Shown: positions 49,727 through 60,622, counted from the first letter of the stretch. The stretch: 64,000 nucleotides of DNA from Desulfobulbaceae bacterium (GCA_024636345.1 JAGXHG010000017.1:1-64000), one strand, 5' to 3'. The notes: generated by a model not told the origin, from the letters alone. Translations and numbers: made by a program.

Positions 49727-49801
49727 TGTCATTTCGAACGAAGTGAGAAATCTTTGACTCTGGGGTGGCAGTGAAGATTTCTCCCGTTGGTCGAAATGAC
49801 A
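49727..49801. repeat. REP-like palindromic repeat
   Basis: TGTCATTTCGAACGAAGTGAGAAATCTT ... AAGATTTCTCCCGTTGGTCGAAATGACA. Confidence 0.8.
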
Positions 49802-49963
49802 ATGGGGCGTTTGTATTCTATTCTTTTGCAACAGGCAGTATTACTCTTTAAAGATACGGAGTCAACTCACGTGTGGTTGCAGCAGGGGATGCGGTCTTTA
49901 AGAACGTTCTGCGTCAACAGACCCGGCCAGCAATTACCCTGATTTTCAAAGTTAAATGTTCTT

Positions 49964-51700
49964 TTATGGCACTAATGGCAAATAAGTTGGTCGCCACTGC
50001 ATTTTTTCAACAAGCGTTGCCAAGCGTTGTGGATCATTATCATGCTGGAATTTACTGTAAACGCAGAGGCCACTGACGCCATCTGCAATAGCTGTTTTGC
50101 CGACGGCCACGGCAACCTGCAGGCAAACCTTGCGCAGGTCCGATACCGGTGGTGTCAAGATACCCTTATCTCGATCTTCTTGAGAGACCATCTCTGTCAC
50201 AGCCTGTGCCGCAGCCGTAAAAAAGGAGGGAAGAACCTCCCTGGTGCCTGAGGCAAGTATCCCCAATCCCACGCCTGGAAAAATGAAGACATTATTACAC
50301 TGACCAATACGTGCACCATTAACGGGGGGAAAAGGACTGCCGGTAGCGATCAAGGCCTTTCCCTCGGTCCAGCGATGGATGTCATCCGGCAAGGCTTCGG
50401 CGTAGTTGGTCGGGTTGCTTAATGGAAAAATGACAGGCCTGTCGGTGTTGGCAAGTGTTGCCTTGACAACCTCCTCGGTGAAACATCCTGCCCGACCGGA
50501 GGTACCGATGAGGACGGTTACCTTTTCGTTGAGTACCGCATTGAGAAGGGTATTATCGTCCTTGTTCTTTAGCCAGCTCAGAGCGTGAGGATCCTTGGCG
50601 AATTTTCCTTTATAGGGTTCCAAGCTGCGATCGGTGGTGAGAACGCCATGGCTGTCCAAGGCAAAGATTCTTGCCCTGGCATCTTCTGTGCTGAGGCCAT
50701 CGGCCAGAAGTGCTGTCTCAATCTGCTCTGCCACACCAACCCCGCCAGCTCCTGCACCATGAACTAGAAAAATCTGATCTTTCAGGGCCTCTTGTTTTAT
50801 TTTCAAGGCAGTGAGGATGGCAGCCAGGGTAATGGCACCGGTTCCCTGAATATCATCATTGAAGGAGATCAGGTCATGGAGATAGGCGTCGCGGATGGCA
50901 AAGGCATTCTGTTTTGAAAAGTCTTCCCACTGACAGAGGGCATTTGGATATACCGTCTTGAATGCCCTGGCAAAGCGCTGCACAAACTTAATATAATCAT
51001 CGCCTTCAAGACGCGGGTGACGCCAGCCGAGGTAGTCGGGATCGTCGAGGAGCTCTTTATTGTTGGTTCCTACATCCAGTGATATGGGGAGACAGTGCCA
51101 GGGTGCGATTCCTGCTCCCTGGGTATAGAGCATGAGTTTTCCGAGGCAGATGGCAATGCCGCCGGCACCTTGATCCCCAATGCCGAGAATACCCTGGTTG
51201 TCGGTCACCACTGCCACTCTGATGTCATGAGCGCCGTACACCTCGAGAATCTGTTCGGCATGATCAATGTTGCCGGGATAGAAATGGAGGCCATTTGCCA
51301 TACGAAACATGGAAGAGTACTTCTGGCAGGCAATGCCCACAGTCGGTGTATAGATGATGGGCATCAGGTGTTCCAGGTCTTCAGCGATGATGGCATGGGC
51401 CAGGGTGGCGTTACGATCATAGAGAGATCGGACATATATAAATTTTTCAATATCAGTTGCTTTATTGCTGATGATATTCAAGGAGTTTTTTACTTGGCTT
51501 TCCAAAGGGCGCACAGCCGGTGGGAGAAGACCTGAAAGTTGCAGCTGGTCACGTTCCGCTTCGGAAAAGGAGGTGCCCTTGTTGGTAAAATTGTTGGCCT
51601 GGACACTCATACCCCGGGCAGCTATCTTGATTGCTTGGGTATTCCCATATTCGTCATATTCAAAATGATAAAAATTTTCCGTCATTGTTTCAACCCTCAA
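49964..51700 (-). CDS. NAD-dependent malic enzyme
   Basis: YTPTVGIACQKYS, VTDNQGILGIGDQGAGGI, FNDDIQGTGAITLAA. Confidence 0.95.
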   Translation of the reverse strand: MRVETMTENFYHFEYDEYGNTQAIKIAARGMSVQANNFTNKGTSFSEAERDQLQLSGLLPPAVRPLESQVKNSLNIISNKATDIEKFIYVRSLYDRNATLAHAIIAEDLEHLMPIIYTPTVGIACQKYSSMFRMANGLHFYPGNIDHAEQILEVYGAHDIRVAVVTDNQGILGIGDQGAGGIAICLGKLMLYTQGAGIAPWHCLPISLDVGTNNKELLDDPDYLGWRHPRLEGDDYIKFVQRFARAFKTVYPNALCQWEDFSKQNAFAIRDAYLHDLISFNDDIQGTGAITLAAILTALKIKQEALKDQIFLVHGAGAGGVGVAEQIETALLADGLSTEDARARIFALDSHGVLTTDRSLEPYKGKFAKDPHALSWLKNKDDNTLLNAVLNEKVTVLIGTSGRAGCFTEEVVKATLANTDRPVIFPLSNPTNYAEALPDDIHRWTEGKALIATGSPFPPVNGARIGQCNNVFIFPGVGLGILASGTREVLPSFFTAAAQAVTEMVSQEDRDKGILTPPVSDLRKVCLQVAVAVGKTAIADGVSGLCVYSKFQHDNDPQRLATLVEKMQWRPTYLPLVP

Positions 51701-51829
51701 ATATTGAAAAATTTCTGGAATGCTGACCTCCTATTTAGGAGGGGCATTAGGTAATACCGTTTGTAAACAATCTAGGGGCAAAGAACTTGACAATGTTTGC
51801 CACAATGCTGTCCTAAATTAAGGCTGTTA

Positions 51830-52324
51830 TTATTCCTGTTCAGGCAGGGGGACAACAAAGACCGGCCGTTTGCTCTTGCGCAGAACCTTTTCTGTGGTGC
51901 TGCCAAGGAAAGCTTGTTTGATTAACCCCTTGCCATGAGATCCCATGACAATCACATCGATATCGTACAGATCGGCTACCTGCAATATTTTGGCAACCGG
52001 ATGACCAAGGACTACTTCAATTTTTGTGATCCTCTGCATGTCCTCAGGGTGGTCAGCCAATTCTTCCTTGGCAATTATTTTTAACCTTCTTGTTATCTCT
52101 TGGCGGGCTTCTTCTTCGTGCTGGCTTTCGAACTTTTCCAAGCTCCCTTTGATCATCATCGCTGAGATGTAGGCCCGCATTGCAGCGTCAATTTCTGGAA
52201 TAACGTGAAGCAGGTAGATTTGCGCCTGATTGCGGCGAGCCATCATGACTGCATGCTTAAAGGCGCGAACGGAGTTCTGGCTCAGATCGGTCGCCACCAG
52301 AATGCGATTGTGATTGGGCAGCAT
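51830..52324 (-). CDS. Universal stress protein
   Basis: ILVATDLSQNSVRAFKHA...VIVMGSHGKGLIKQAFLGSTTEKVLRKSKRPVFVVP. Confidence 0.93.
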   Translation of the reverse strand: MLPNHNRILVATDLSQNSVRAFKHAVMMARRNQAQIYLLHVIPEIDAAMRAYISAMMIKGSLEKFESQHEEEARQEITRRLKIIAKEELADHPEDMQRITKIEVVLGHPVAKILQVADLYDIDVIVMGSHGKGLIKQAFLGSTTEKVLRKSKRPVFVVPLPEQE

Positions 52325-52466
52325 GGTACTCTCCTTAATAACGGTCTCTCTCAAACGCAGTTGTAATTTTAGCACAGAAAGACAAAAAGTGAGCGTTGAC
52401 GTCTATAGAAGTTTAAAGAAAAAGGGAGGCGTTCTACCTCCCATCTCTTTGTCGTGCTTCCAGACG

Positions 52467-53450
52467 TTATTTACCCGCGGCCAGAGCACCTTCTATCAGA
52501 TCCTTGCCAAGAGAATCATAGAATTCCGGATAGATCGGCATCAGCTTGTTCTTCCATGCCTGGCGTTGTTCGAGGGTCAGATCATGGACCTTGGTGGTAC
52601 CAGCGGCCTTGATGTCGGCCAGATATTTCAAGTCGAGTTCAACTGCCAGTTTGTTGGCATATTCAGTGGATTCTTTCATTGCCTGGGTGAGTAGGGCGCG
52701 TTGCTGATCGTTGAGTTTTTTCCAGAAAATCTTGCTGGTAACAACCATGTAACCCAGATAGCCGTGGTTGGTCATGGTCAGGTCTGACTGAACTTCGTAA
52801 AATTTCTTGGTGTAGAAGTTAGACAGCGGGTTTTCGCAGGCATCCACAACCTTCTGCTGCAGGGCGCTGTACACCTCAGAGAAGGGGAGCACCTGAGGGT
52901 TGGCGTTTAAGGCCTTGAACTGAGCCTCGAGAACCTTGGAGGACATTATCCGGAACTTCAGACCGGCGGCGTCCTCAGGTTTGATCAAAGGCTTGTTGGC
53001 GGAAACCTGTTTGAAACCGTTGTCCCAGTATGCCAGTCCGACCATCCCTTTTTTCCCGACCATGCCAAGCAGCTTTTGGCCGACCTCGCCATTCAGTACC
53101 TTGTGCAGGTGGTCGTTGTCATTGAAGAGAAAGGGGAGGTCGAACAGCTCGAGCTGAGGAACGAAGGTGGTGAACTTGGAAAAGCTGGGGGCCGCCATCT
53201 GTACGGCATTCATGGTGATGGCCTCGAGTGCGGCCCGGTCATCATAGAGTGAAGAGTTTGGATACACCTCGACCTTTATTTCGCCCTTGGAACGCTCTTC
53301 GACAAGCTTTTTGAAGTATTCGGCTGCTTGTCCTTTGGGAGTATCGACGGCCACAACATGGCTGAACTTGATTACCACAGGTTCGGCAAAGGCGGGAACC
53401 GAAATCAGCAACAGGCTCATCAGAGCGGCAAAAAAACCAAATCTACGCAT
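52467..53450 (-). CDS. dctP: TRAP transporter solute-binding protein
   Basis: Signal peptide; FSHVVAVDTPKGQAAEYFKKLVEERSKGEIKVEVYPNSSLYDD. Confidence 0.95.
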   Translation of the reverse strand: MRRFGFFAALMSLLLISVPAFAEPVVIKFSHVVAVDTPKGQAAEYFKKLVEERSKGEIKVEVYPNSSLYDDRAALEAITMNAVQMAAPSFSKFTTFVPQLELFDLPFLFNDNDHLHKVLNGEVGQKLLGMVGKKGMVGLAYWDNGFKQVSANKPLIKPEDAAGLKFRIMSSKVLEAQFKALNANPQVLPFSEVYSALQQKVVDACENPLSNFYTKKFYEVQSDLTMTNHGYLGYMVVTSKIFWKKLNDQQRALLTQAMKESTEYANKLAVELDLKYLADIKAAGTTKVHDLTLEQRQAWKNKLMPIYPEFYDSLGKDLIEGALAAGK

Positions 53451-53538
53451 TATATTTCTCCTTTTTTGGGGTTTGGAGATCGGTAGTCACAACGACTCCG
53501 GCCATGATACCCCTTATAACTATTCAGTTTTATAAATG

Positions 53539-54822
53539 TTAACGGCCATACATCAGGTTGGGCAGCCACAGGGAGATGGCCGGTACATAGGTAATGATGA
53601 TAAGACCGAGCAACAGCGCAAAAAACCAGGGAACAGTGGCCTTGATGACATCGCCAAGGCCAAGTCCCGATATACCGCTGGCAACGAAAAGGTTGAGACC
53701 CACCGGTGGGGTTAGCATGCCGATTTCCATGTTGACGGTGATGATGATTCCGAGGTGAATCGGGTCGATGCCGAGCTTCACGGCCACCGGAAAGATCAAT
53801 GGTGCCAGGATCATAATAAGGCTGGATGGTTCCATGAAATTGCCTGCCATCAACAGGAGCAGGTTTACAAAGATCAGGAAGGTGACCTTGCTGAGATCCA
53901 TGCCGATTATCCAGGCCGCAAGCTGTTGTGGAATCTGCTCGATGGTCAGCATGTAGGCAAAGAGCATGGCATTGGCAATAATGAACATGATCATGGCTGC
54001 AGTGGCGGCAGACGACTTAATTACCTCGGGGACCTGCTTCCAGGAGAGATCATTATAGATGAATTTGACCACGATGAAGCCATAGACAGCAGCCACGGCC
54101 GCTGCCTCGGTGGGGGTAAACAGGCCGCCGTAAATGCCGCCGATGATAATAACAATGACCAGCAGCGCCCAGATGGCTTCTTTGAAGGCAACCCATATCT
54201 CTTTTGGAGAGGCTGCTTTGGTCTTTTTAAATCCGCCTCTGACGGCAGCGATATAGGTCACCAGCATCAGGACAAAACCGAGAAAAATTCCGGGGACCAC
54301 CCCGGCCATGAAGAGCTTGCCGATCGACAGGTCGCAGGTGACGCCATAGACGATGAGAACGATGGAGGGAGGAATCAGGATGCCGAGCGAACCGGCGCAG
54401 ACTATCCCACCAACGGAAAAACTGTCGCTGTAGCCGTCTTCGCGGATGGCGCCGATCATAATCGAGCCGATGGCGGCCACGGTCGCCGGTGATGAGCCGC
54501 TCACCGCGGCAAAGATAATGCAGGCGAAAATAGCCGATATCGGCAGCCCACCGGGCAGATGGCCTACCAGAGATCGGGCGAAACGGATGATGCGATGTGC
54601 GGCCCCACCCTGGGAAAGGAAGTTTCCTGCCAGGATGAAAAGGGGGATTGCCATCAAGGCAAACTTGTCCAGCGAGGTAAACATCTTCTGGGCAATGACC
54701 AGTGTCGGCTGGTCGGTGAAGATCAGCAAGGCGGTAGTGGTTGAAAGGCCGAGAGCAACGGAGATAGGAACTCCTATAAGCAACAGCAGGGCCAGTAGTC
54801 CGAAAAGAGTCAGAGTTGCCAT
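53539..54822 (-). CDS. dctM: TRAP transporter large permease
   Basis: PLFILAGNFL, FTPTEAAAVAAVYG; 427 aa polytopic. Confidence 0.95.
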   Translation of the reverse strand: MATLTLFGLLALLLLIGVPISVALGLSTTTALLIFTDQPTLVIAQKMFTSLDKFALMAIPLFILAGNFLSQGGAAHRIIRFARSLVGHLPGGLPISAIFACIIFAAVSGSSPATVAAIGSIMIGAIREDGYSDSFSVGGIVCAGSLGILIPPSIVLIVYGVTCDLSIGKLFMAGVVPGIFLGFVLMLVTYIAAVRGGFKKTKAASPKEIWVAFKEAIWALLVIVIIIGGIYGGLFTPTEAAAVAAVYGFIVVKFIYNDLSWKQVPEVIKSSAATAAMIMFIIANAMLFAYMLTIEQIPQQLAAWIIGMDLSKVTFLIFVNLLLLMAGNFMEPSSLIMILAPLIFPVAVKLGIDPIHLGIIITVNMEIGMLTPPVGLNLFVASGISGLGLGDVIKATVPWFFALLLGLIIITYVPAISLWLPNLMYGR

Positions 54823-54826
54823 ATTC

Positions 54827-55339
54827 TCAATGCTCCTTCATAACCATGTCATAGGAAAACTCATCTCCCGGGACCTTAACGAGTTTGATGATTTTCAGGA
54901 TCACCTGATAGGAGGCGATTGTCATGGTGATGGGGACACAAGCGTAGATGATCCAGAAAGGGATCCCCAAGTCGACTGAAGATTGCTCGAGTTCGTAGTT
55001 GAAGACGCAGAAGTTATAGCCCCAGATAATCAGGGCAACAAGATAGCCGAGTATGATCAGCAAGCTGCAGGTAAGGACGACTTTGGCGATTTTCGGTTTC
55101 AGTTTTTGAATGACAACGGTGACTCCCAGGTGCATGCCGATTTTGAAACCATAGGCCGCTCCGAACAATGCACTCCAGATGAACAGGTAGGAGGTCATTT
55201 CTCCAGCCCAGGTAAGCGACATGTTGAAGCCGTATCGTAGCACCACGTTGACAAAGGCCACCAGAGTCGCCACAGACATGGTGATCATCATCATGGTTGT
55301 GCTGAAGATTTCCAGATAGCGGTCAATGCGATCGAACAT
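54827..55339 (-). CDS. dctQ: TRAP transporter small permease
   Basis: VVLRYGFNMSLTWAGEMTSYLFIWSALFGAAYGFKIGMHLGV. Confidence 0.93.
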   Translation of the reverse strand: MFDRIDRYLEIFSTTMMMITMSVATLVAFVNVVLRYGFNMSLTWAGEMTSYLFIWSALFGAAYGFKIGMHLGVTVVIQKLKPKIAKVVLTCSLLIILGYLVALIIWGYNFCVFNYELEQSSVDLGIPFWIIYACVPITMTIASYQVILKIIKLVKVPGDEFSYDMVMKEH

Positions 55340-55541
55340 AGGCTGGTCTTCCTTTCGCTGATAGTTAATTGATTATAAATCTTTATTCATCCTATGAGTA
55401 AGTGATGGATAAAGCAAGTCTGAGAATTCTGATTATTGTGTACGAAATTTTCTTACAGGAGAGAAAGGAATAACGTTTGAAAGCGCGGGCAGGGTAATAT
55501 TGTATGGAAGAAAAAGAGAGAAACACGGCAGGAAGAGATGG

Positions 55542-56183
55542 TCAAATTTCAATAAGATTGTGCTGAATGGCAAAACGTGAAAGATCTGCATTGTTTCGTA
55601 AATTCAGTTTTTTGAGAAGGCGAAGACGATAGGTGTCAACGGTTTTAACACTGATATTATACGAATCGGCGATTTCCCGGTTGGTCTGGCCAAGGGCAAG
55701 ACGGCGCAGTACCTGGACCTCCCTGTTCGACAGACCGTCCAAAAGAGAACGGTGCTCATTTTGTATGCTGGCAACATGTACAGCCAGGGCCTCAGCCGCT
55801 GTCTGTGTCAGATATCTGCCGCCATGGTATACTTTATTTATCGCTTCCGTTATCTGCTCAGGAGCCGATCTCTTGGTAACATAGCCCTTGGCACCGGCCT
55901 TGATCGCTCTGAACACATATTGATCTTCCTCATGCATGGTAAGCACAATAATCGGTAAGTCCGGAGCATACTCTTTAATATGTTCTATGAGCTCAAATCC
56001 ATCCATTCCGGGCATGGAGATATCAATGACCGCAACATCAGGGAGGTTTTCTTTAAGTTTAGTGAGTGCCTGGCGGCCATCCTCTGCCTCTGCAATCACA
56101 ATGATATTGTTGGATTCCTCAATAATCCGGCGCAGTCCGGTTCGAACAAGACTGTGATCATCGGCAATGAGTACTTTAATCAT
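55542..56183 (-). CDS. NarL/LuxR-family response regulator
   Basis: MIKVLIADDHSLVRTGLRRII; LSNREVQVLRRLALGQTNREIADSYNISVKTVDTYRLRLLKKL. Confidence 0.95.
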   Translation of the reverse strand: MIKVLIADDHSLVRTGLRRIIEESNNIIVIAEAEDGRQALTKLKENLPDVAVIDISMPGMDGFELIEHIKEYAPDLPIIVLTMHEEDQYVFRAIKAGAKGYVTKRSAPEQITEAINKVYHGGRYLTQTAAEALAVHVASIQNEHRSLLDGLSNREVQVLRRLALGQTNREIADSYNISVKTVDTYRLRLLKKLNLRNNADLSRFAIQHNLIEI

Positions 56184-58680
56184 CTTTTGCTCCTGTTGAC
56201 TTCGTGTTCGCAATGGCCGTAACCTGATCAAGCTGGAACCGAACCTCAATGTGCGACCCTTGTTCGGAAATTGAATGAATGGCAATGGATGCGTTCATTA
56301 GGCTTGCCCTTTCCCGGATACCTGCCAGGCCAAGTCCCTCTGGCTCGTTAACAGCTTCAGGATCAAAGCCCTTACCGTTATCTTGAATCGTCAAGCACAG
56401 CTCTCTTCCCTTCAGTGCCAGATTCACCTCAACATGGGAGGCATCGGCATGTCTGGCAGCATTGGTCAAGGCTTCCTGGGTTATACGATATACTGCAGTT
56501 GATGCCATATCATTTATAGCAGGAAGATCTTGATGGCGAAAGGTACAGGGGATTGAAAAACGTTTCTCAAAATCATCTACCAACCATTCCAGGGCTGCAA
56601 TCAGGCCTAAATCATCTAATACCCCCGGTCGCAGCCGCACGGCCATATTCCTGACCTCATCGATTGCTTTATCAATCAGTTCAGCCATTTCCTGTGCACG
56701 AAGAGCTGCATCACTTTGTTGTCCTTCCATCTTTTTAGACAGCCATACGGCGTCCATACGCAATGCGGTTAATGCCTGGCCAAGTTCATCATGGAGTTCC
56801 CGCGCGATTGCGGTACGTTCTCTTTCCTGGCTGGATACAATGTTTGTCGACATCAGTCGCAGTTTATTCTGTGCTTTCTTCAGTTCTGTAATATCCGTGG
56901 CGATGCCCCCGACTCCGATGACAGTGCCATCATCGTCAAAGAGAGGAAATTTTACGGAGATATAGGTATGAAGTCCGTCTTTCTGGGGAATCTGCTCTTC
57001 AACCTGCAACGGATCCAAGGTCTGGAGAACCTGGTTGTCATTTTTTTCAAATTGCTTTGCTGTTGTCTGCTCAAGAAAATCCTTGTCTTTTTTACCTCGG
57101 ACCGCATCCAGGTGTACCCCAAAGAGTTTTTCAAAGCGGGAATTGATCAACAGGTATCGGCCTTCAGTATCCTTTAAATACACAACCGCCGGCGTGTAGC
57201 GCAATATATTTGATATCTCCGTCGTTCTTTCACGGACCTGCCGGGCCAGATTCTGGGAGTATCTAGTCAGCTCTTCACCGGCCTCTTTCAGCTTTTTCTC
57301 GGTCTGTTTCAGCTCGGTGATGTCCACAAGGACAGTCAGAGAACGGGTTATCCTGCCTTGGTCATCGTACTCGGCAATGGCAGAGAGCAGTACATCAATA
57401 ATCCTGCCATCTTTTTTGATAAAATTATAAGCCACATCTTTGCAGAATCCTGTTTGGAAGAATTGAGGAATCACAGAATGCTCTGCTCTTTCTTTTGATT
57501 CGGAGGTCATAAAGTCGGTTAAGTTTCTGCCCAGCACCTCTTCTCTGCTGTAACCGAGAACTTCGCTCCAATAATCACTTACGCTGAGTAATCTGCCGCT
57601 GGGATCGATAGAGTGCAGTAAGGCGGGTGTATGGAGATACAGCCTTCTGAAGCGTGTCTCACTTGTGCTTAAGGCCCGTTCAGCCTCTTTACGACGAAGA
57701 ATCTCAGAACTCGCTTTTTGGTAAAGAACCACAATTGAAAAGATGACCAAGAGAAAAAATGCCAATATCATTACACCCGTTTTCTGCCGAAATGGGGCAA
57801 AAAGCGTGTCTTTGGTGGAAGGGAGTTTGCGAAGATAGATTATTTTCCAGTCCGGAAAAGGTTCAAAATGCTGCTCGAAAAAAAGTAATTCGTGCCCGGT
57901 GGAATCTAAGAGCCGATTACCATGGGAGTAATCTTGAAATCCAAGCCATGGCCAGGGGCCGCTGCCAAATTGTCTGGAGTCTGCGACTTGTTTCTTGCCA
58001 TCTGTCGAAAGTTGCCACAAGGAATGAAAGAGCCAGTCTTTGTTGCTGGTAATGAAAATAATGCCGTGGGAGTCGGTGAGCAGCAAGGTTTCATCCGAGG
58101 AAATCGTCCGAGTGAATTCGTTCTCTATTTTTTCGATGGAGGCCTTGATTACCACCACTCCGATGGTTTGCTGCTTGCTGCTGTCAACAACCGGATAACT
58201 GTAGTAGACTCCCCGCTTCGAACTCTCAACCCCCAAAGCCATGTATATGGAAGATTTTCCTTTAGTCGCCTGTTGAAAGTAAGGGCGAAAGGCGAAGGAC
58301 TTGCCCACAAATGTATCGGAATCTGTTCGATTGCTTGAGGCTATGGTCACCCCTTTGATGTCCATGATGTAACAGACATCAGCCTCCAGCGTGACTTTGA
58401 ACAGGTCGAGGATCTTGTCAACGTCCTGCAGGTTTACATCATTTTTGACGATCAGGACCTTTTTCACCTCATTCAGTCCTGCCAGGGAGCGGACAGGCTT
58501 GAGCTGTTCAGCAAGAAAAGTGGTGAAGCGACCTTTGCTGTCAGTGATTTTATGGCTGGCCAGCTGATTCGCATCGTTGATAAGAGTGACTTTTACTCGG
58601 GAATAGTAAAAGTACTCACCCAAGAACGACAGCAGAAAGGCCAGAGAGGTAAGGGTGAGAATAATTGATCGAAGCCGCAT
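56176..58680 (-). CDS. Cache-PAS-PAS NarX-type histidine kinase
   Basis: Double-Cache-like periplasmic region, two PAS, ERTAIARELHDELGQALTALRMD, C-terminal HATPase. Confidence 0.94.
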   Translation of the reverse strand: MRLRSIILTLTSLAFLLSFLGEYFYYSRVKVTLINDANQLASHKITDSKGRFTTFLAEQLKPVRSLAGLNEVKKVLIVKNDVNLQDVDKILDLFKVTLEADVCYIMDIKGVTIASSNRTDSDTFVGKSFAFRPYFQQATKGKSSIYMALGVESSKRGVYYSYPVVDSSKQQTIGVVVIKASIEKIENEFTRTISSDETLLLTDSHGIIFITSNKDWLFHSLWQLSTDGKKQVADSRQFGSGPWPWLGFQDYSHGNRLLDSTGHELLFFEQHFEPFPDWKIIYLRKLPSTKDTLFAPFRQKTGVMILAFFLLVIFSIVVLYQKASSEILRRKEAERALSTSETRFRRLYLHTPALLHSIDPSGRLLSVSDYWSEVLGYSREEVLGRNLTDFMTSESKERAEHSVIPQFFQTGFCKDVAYNFIKKDGRIIDVLLSAIAEYDDQGRITRSLTVLVDITELKQTEKKLKEAGEELTRYSQNLARQVRERTTEISNILRYTPAVVYLKDTEGRYLLINSRFEKLFGVHLDAVRGKKDKDFLEQTTAKQFEKNDNQVLQTLDPLQVEEQIPQKDGLHTYISVKFPLFDDDGTVIGVGGIATDITELKKAQNKLRLMSTNIVSSQERERTAIARELHDELGQALTALRMDAVWLSKKMEGQQSDAALRAQEMAELIDKAIDEVRNMAVRLRPGVLDDLGLIAALEWLVDDFEKRFSIPCTFRHQDLPAINDMASTAVYRITQEALTNAARHADASHVEVNLALKGRELCLTIQDNGKGFDPEAVNEPEGLGLAGIRERASLMNASIAIHSISEQGSHIEVRFQLDQVTAIANTKSTGAKDD

Positions 58681-58860
58681 GGCCGTTGCCTGGTAGAGAG
58701 TGAAGGCATGTGCAGGATATGTCTACTGGTGGTGATCCTGTTATTGAAGGGATAACTGATGCATCTTCATTTAATAAAATAAAAGTAATAAATCTTACGG
58801 TAAAAATTGAGAGAAGTGATAGTGCGTTCAGAGTAGTTAGAAAAAATGTAGGTACTTTGC

Positions 58861-59619
58861 TTAGCGCACATCTTCACTGTCTACATAGGCGTAGGCGCTG
58901 TGCTTGTGGATGGACTCAAAGCTCTCCACCCCGGCCGAAAACCAGGTGATATCCGGGTGGGCCAGGGCGGCTACCGCAACCTTGCGCACCACATCCTCTA
59001 CAAACATGGGATTGTTGTAGGCCTGTTCCGTCACATACTTTTCGTCCGGTCGTTTCAGCAGGGCATAGACGGGGCAGGATGCCGACTCTTCCACCATGTC
59101 GATCAGTTCTTCCACCCAGATAAATTTGCTGAATTTTACGTTGAGGCTCACTTCCGCCCGCTGATTATGGGCACCAACAGCGCTGATTTCCTTGGAGCAG
59201 GGGCAGAGGGTGGTAACCGGAACCAGCACCGAGAGGATAAAGTCTTCCTCTTTTCCTTCACTGCTCACAGTGCCGGTAAAGGTGCAATTGTACTCCATGA
59301 GGCTGCGGGTCCCTGTAACCGGGGCTTTTTTTTCGACAAAATAGGGAAAGGACATGATAATACTGGCGGATTCGGCCTTGAGTGCCCCTTTGACCTCTTC
59401 CAGCAGATTGGAAAAGATGGTCACGCTCATCTCGTCCATGTATTTGTTGAGGGCAGCGGTGAAGACTGTGACGCAACTTTCCCGATAGGCCCCCGGCATG
59501 CGGGCCTGCATGCTGACCGTGGCCACGGTGTTCTGCAGGCCGCCATCTTTTTCGCGGATACGAACCGGAAGTTGGATATCCTTGATACCGACTGCCTCGA
59601 TGTTGATGGGGGCGGCCAT
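58861..59619 (-). CDS. folE2: GTP cyclohydrolase FolE2 (type IB)
   Basis: TTLCPCSKEIS...GAHNQRAEVSLNVKF...SCPVYALLKRPDEKYVTEQAYNNPMFVEDVVR. Confidence 0.94.
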   Translation of the reverse strand: MAAPINIEAVGIKDIQLPVRIREKDGGLQNTVATVSMQARMPGAYRESCVTVFTAALNKYMDEMSVTIFSNLLEEVKGALKAESASIIMSFPYFVEKKAPVTGTRSLMEYNCTFTGTVSSEGKEEDFILSVLVPVTTLCPCSKEISAVGAHNQRAEVSLNVKFSKFIWVEELIDMVEESASCPVYALLKRPDEKYVTEQAYNNPMFVEDVVRKVAVAALAHPDITWFSAGVESFESIHKHSAYAYVDSEDVR

Positions 59620-59623
59620 CAGG

Positions 59624-60514
59624 TTAAGCCCTGAGCTGTTGAGAATTTCTGACCCCCAGGGATTTGTAGATCTCCTGGGTAGCGGTTGAGCAGTTCAGTG
59701 TGAAGAACTGGACACCGCGAACATCGTGATCCAATAGATCCCGGATCTGTTCAGTTGCCCAGTGAATACCAACCTTCTCCACGTATTCATCATTTTCAGC
59801 CCGATAAACCGCCTTCAGCAGACGGGCAGGGATGTGGGCGCCACCCGCAAGCTCGGCGGTGCGGATCAGGCCGTTTTTGGTGGTTACCGGCATGATCCCG
59901 GCGATATTCGGCACGTTGATGCCTGCCAGCTCGCAGCGCTCACAATAATCATAAAAGTCACGGTTATCAAAGAAGAGCTGGGTGACAATATAATCGGCCC
60001 CGGCATCGACCTTGGCCTTCAGGTAGTCGATTTCCTGCAGGCGATTGGGTGTGCTGGGATGACCCTCGGGAAATCCGGCTACGCCTACGCACATCTCCGG
60101 GAAATGTTTTTTGATATAGGCCACCAGGTCTGCGGCATAGTTGAAGCCGTCTTCCGGCTGCACAAAATCAGCCATTGCTTTAGGCGGGTCACCGCGCAGG
60201 GCGAGGATATTGCGAACGCCTGCCTCCCGGTATTTTTCCAGAATCCCATGCATCTCCTGCCTGCTTGAACCGACGCAGGTAAGATGGGAAACCACGGTGA
60301 TGTCGGTCTCTTTTTTAATTCTGACCACCAGGTCATGGGTGCGATGTCGGGTGGTTCCGCCTGCGCCGTAGGTCACACTCACATAAGAGGGCGCAAGCGG
60401 CATCAGGTTGGCAATGGTAGTTAGAAGACGATCAGCTGCAGCGTCTTCTTTTGGCGGAAAGAATTCAAAGCTGAATGTGGTTTTGTGTTGAGCAAGAAGG
60501 TCTTTTACAAGCAT
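59624..60514 (-). CDS. metF: Methylenetetrahydrofolate reductase
   Basis: FSFEFFPPK, VSVTYGAGG, LALRGDPP, YIVTQLFFD. Confidence 0.95.
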   Translation of the reverse strand: MLVKDLLAQHKTTFSFEFFPPKEDAAADRLLTTIANLMPLAPSYVSVTYGAGGTTRHRTHDLVVRIKKETDITVVSHLTCVGSSRQEMHGILEKYREAGVRNILALRGDPPKAMADFVQPEDGFNYAADLVAYIKKHFPEMCVGVAGFPEGHPSTPNRLQEIDYLKAKVDAGADYIVTQLFFDNRDFYDYCERCELAGINVPNIAGIMPVTTKNGLIRTAELAGGAHIPARLLKAVYRAENDEYVEKVGIHWATEQIRDLLDHDVRGVQFFTLNCSTATQEIYKSLGVRNSQQLRA

Positions 60515-60622
60515 GGAAATTCCTGAGTTGCTAAGAAATGATAAGTAAGGTTCATATTGTTTGTATGCAGACGGTAAAAACTTTCTGTTTACCCTTTTTT
60601 TACCTGTTCGACAATGTTGAAA

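Noticed and set aside
53755-54492. 245-aa plus ORF opposite dctM
   Set aside because: Asp/His/Gly-rich shadow of a membrane protein gene.
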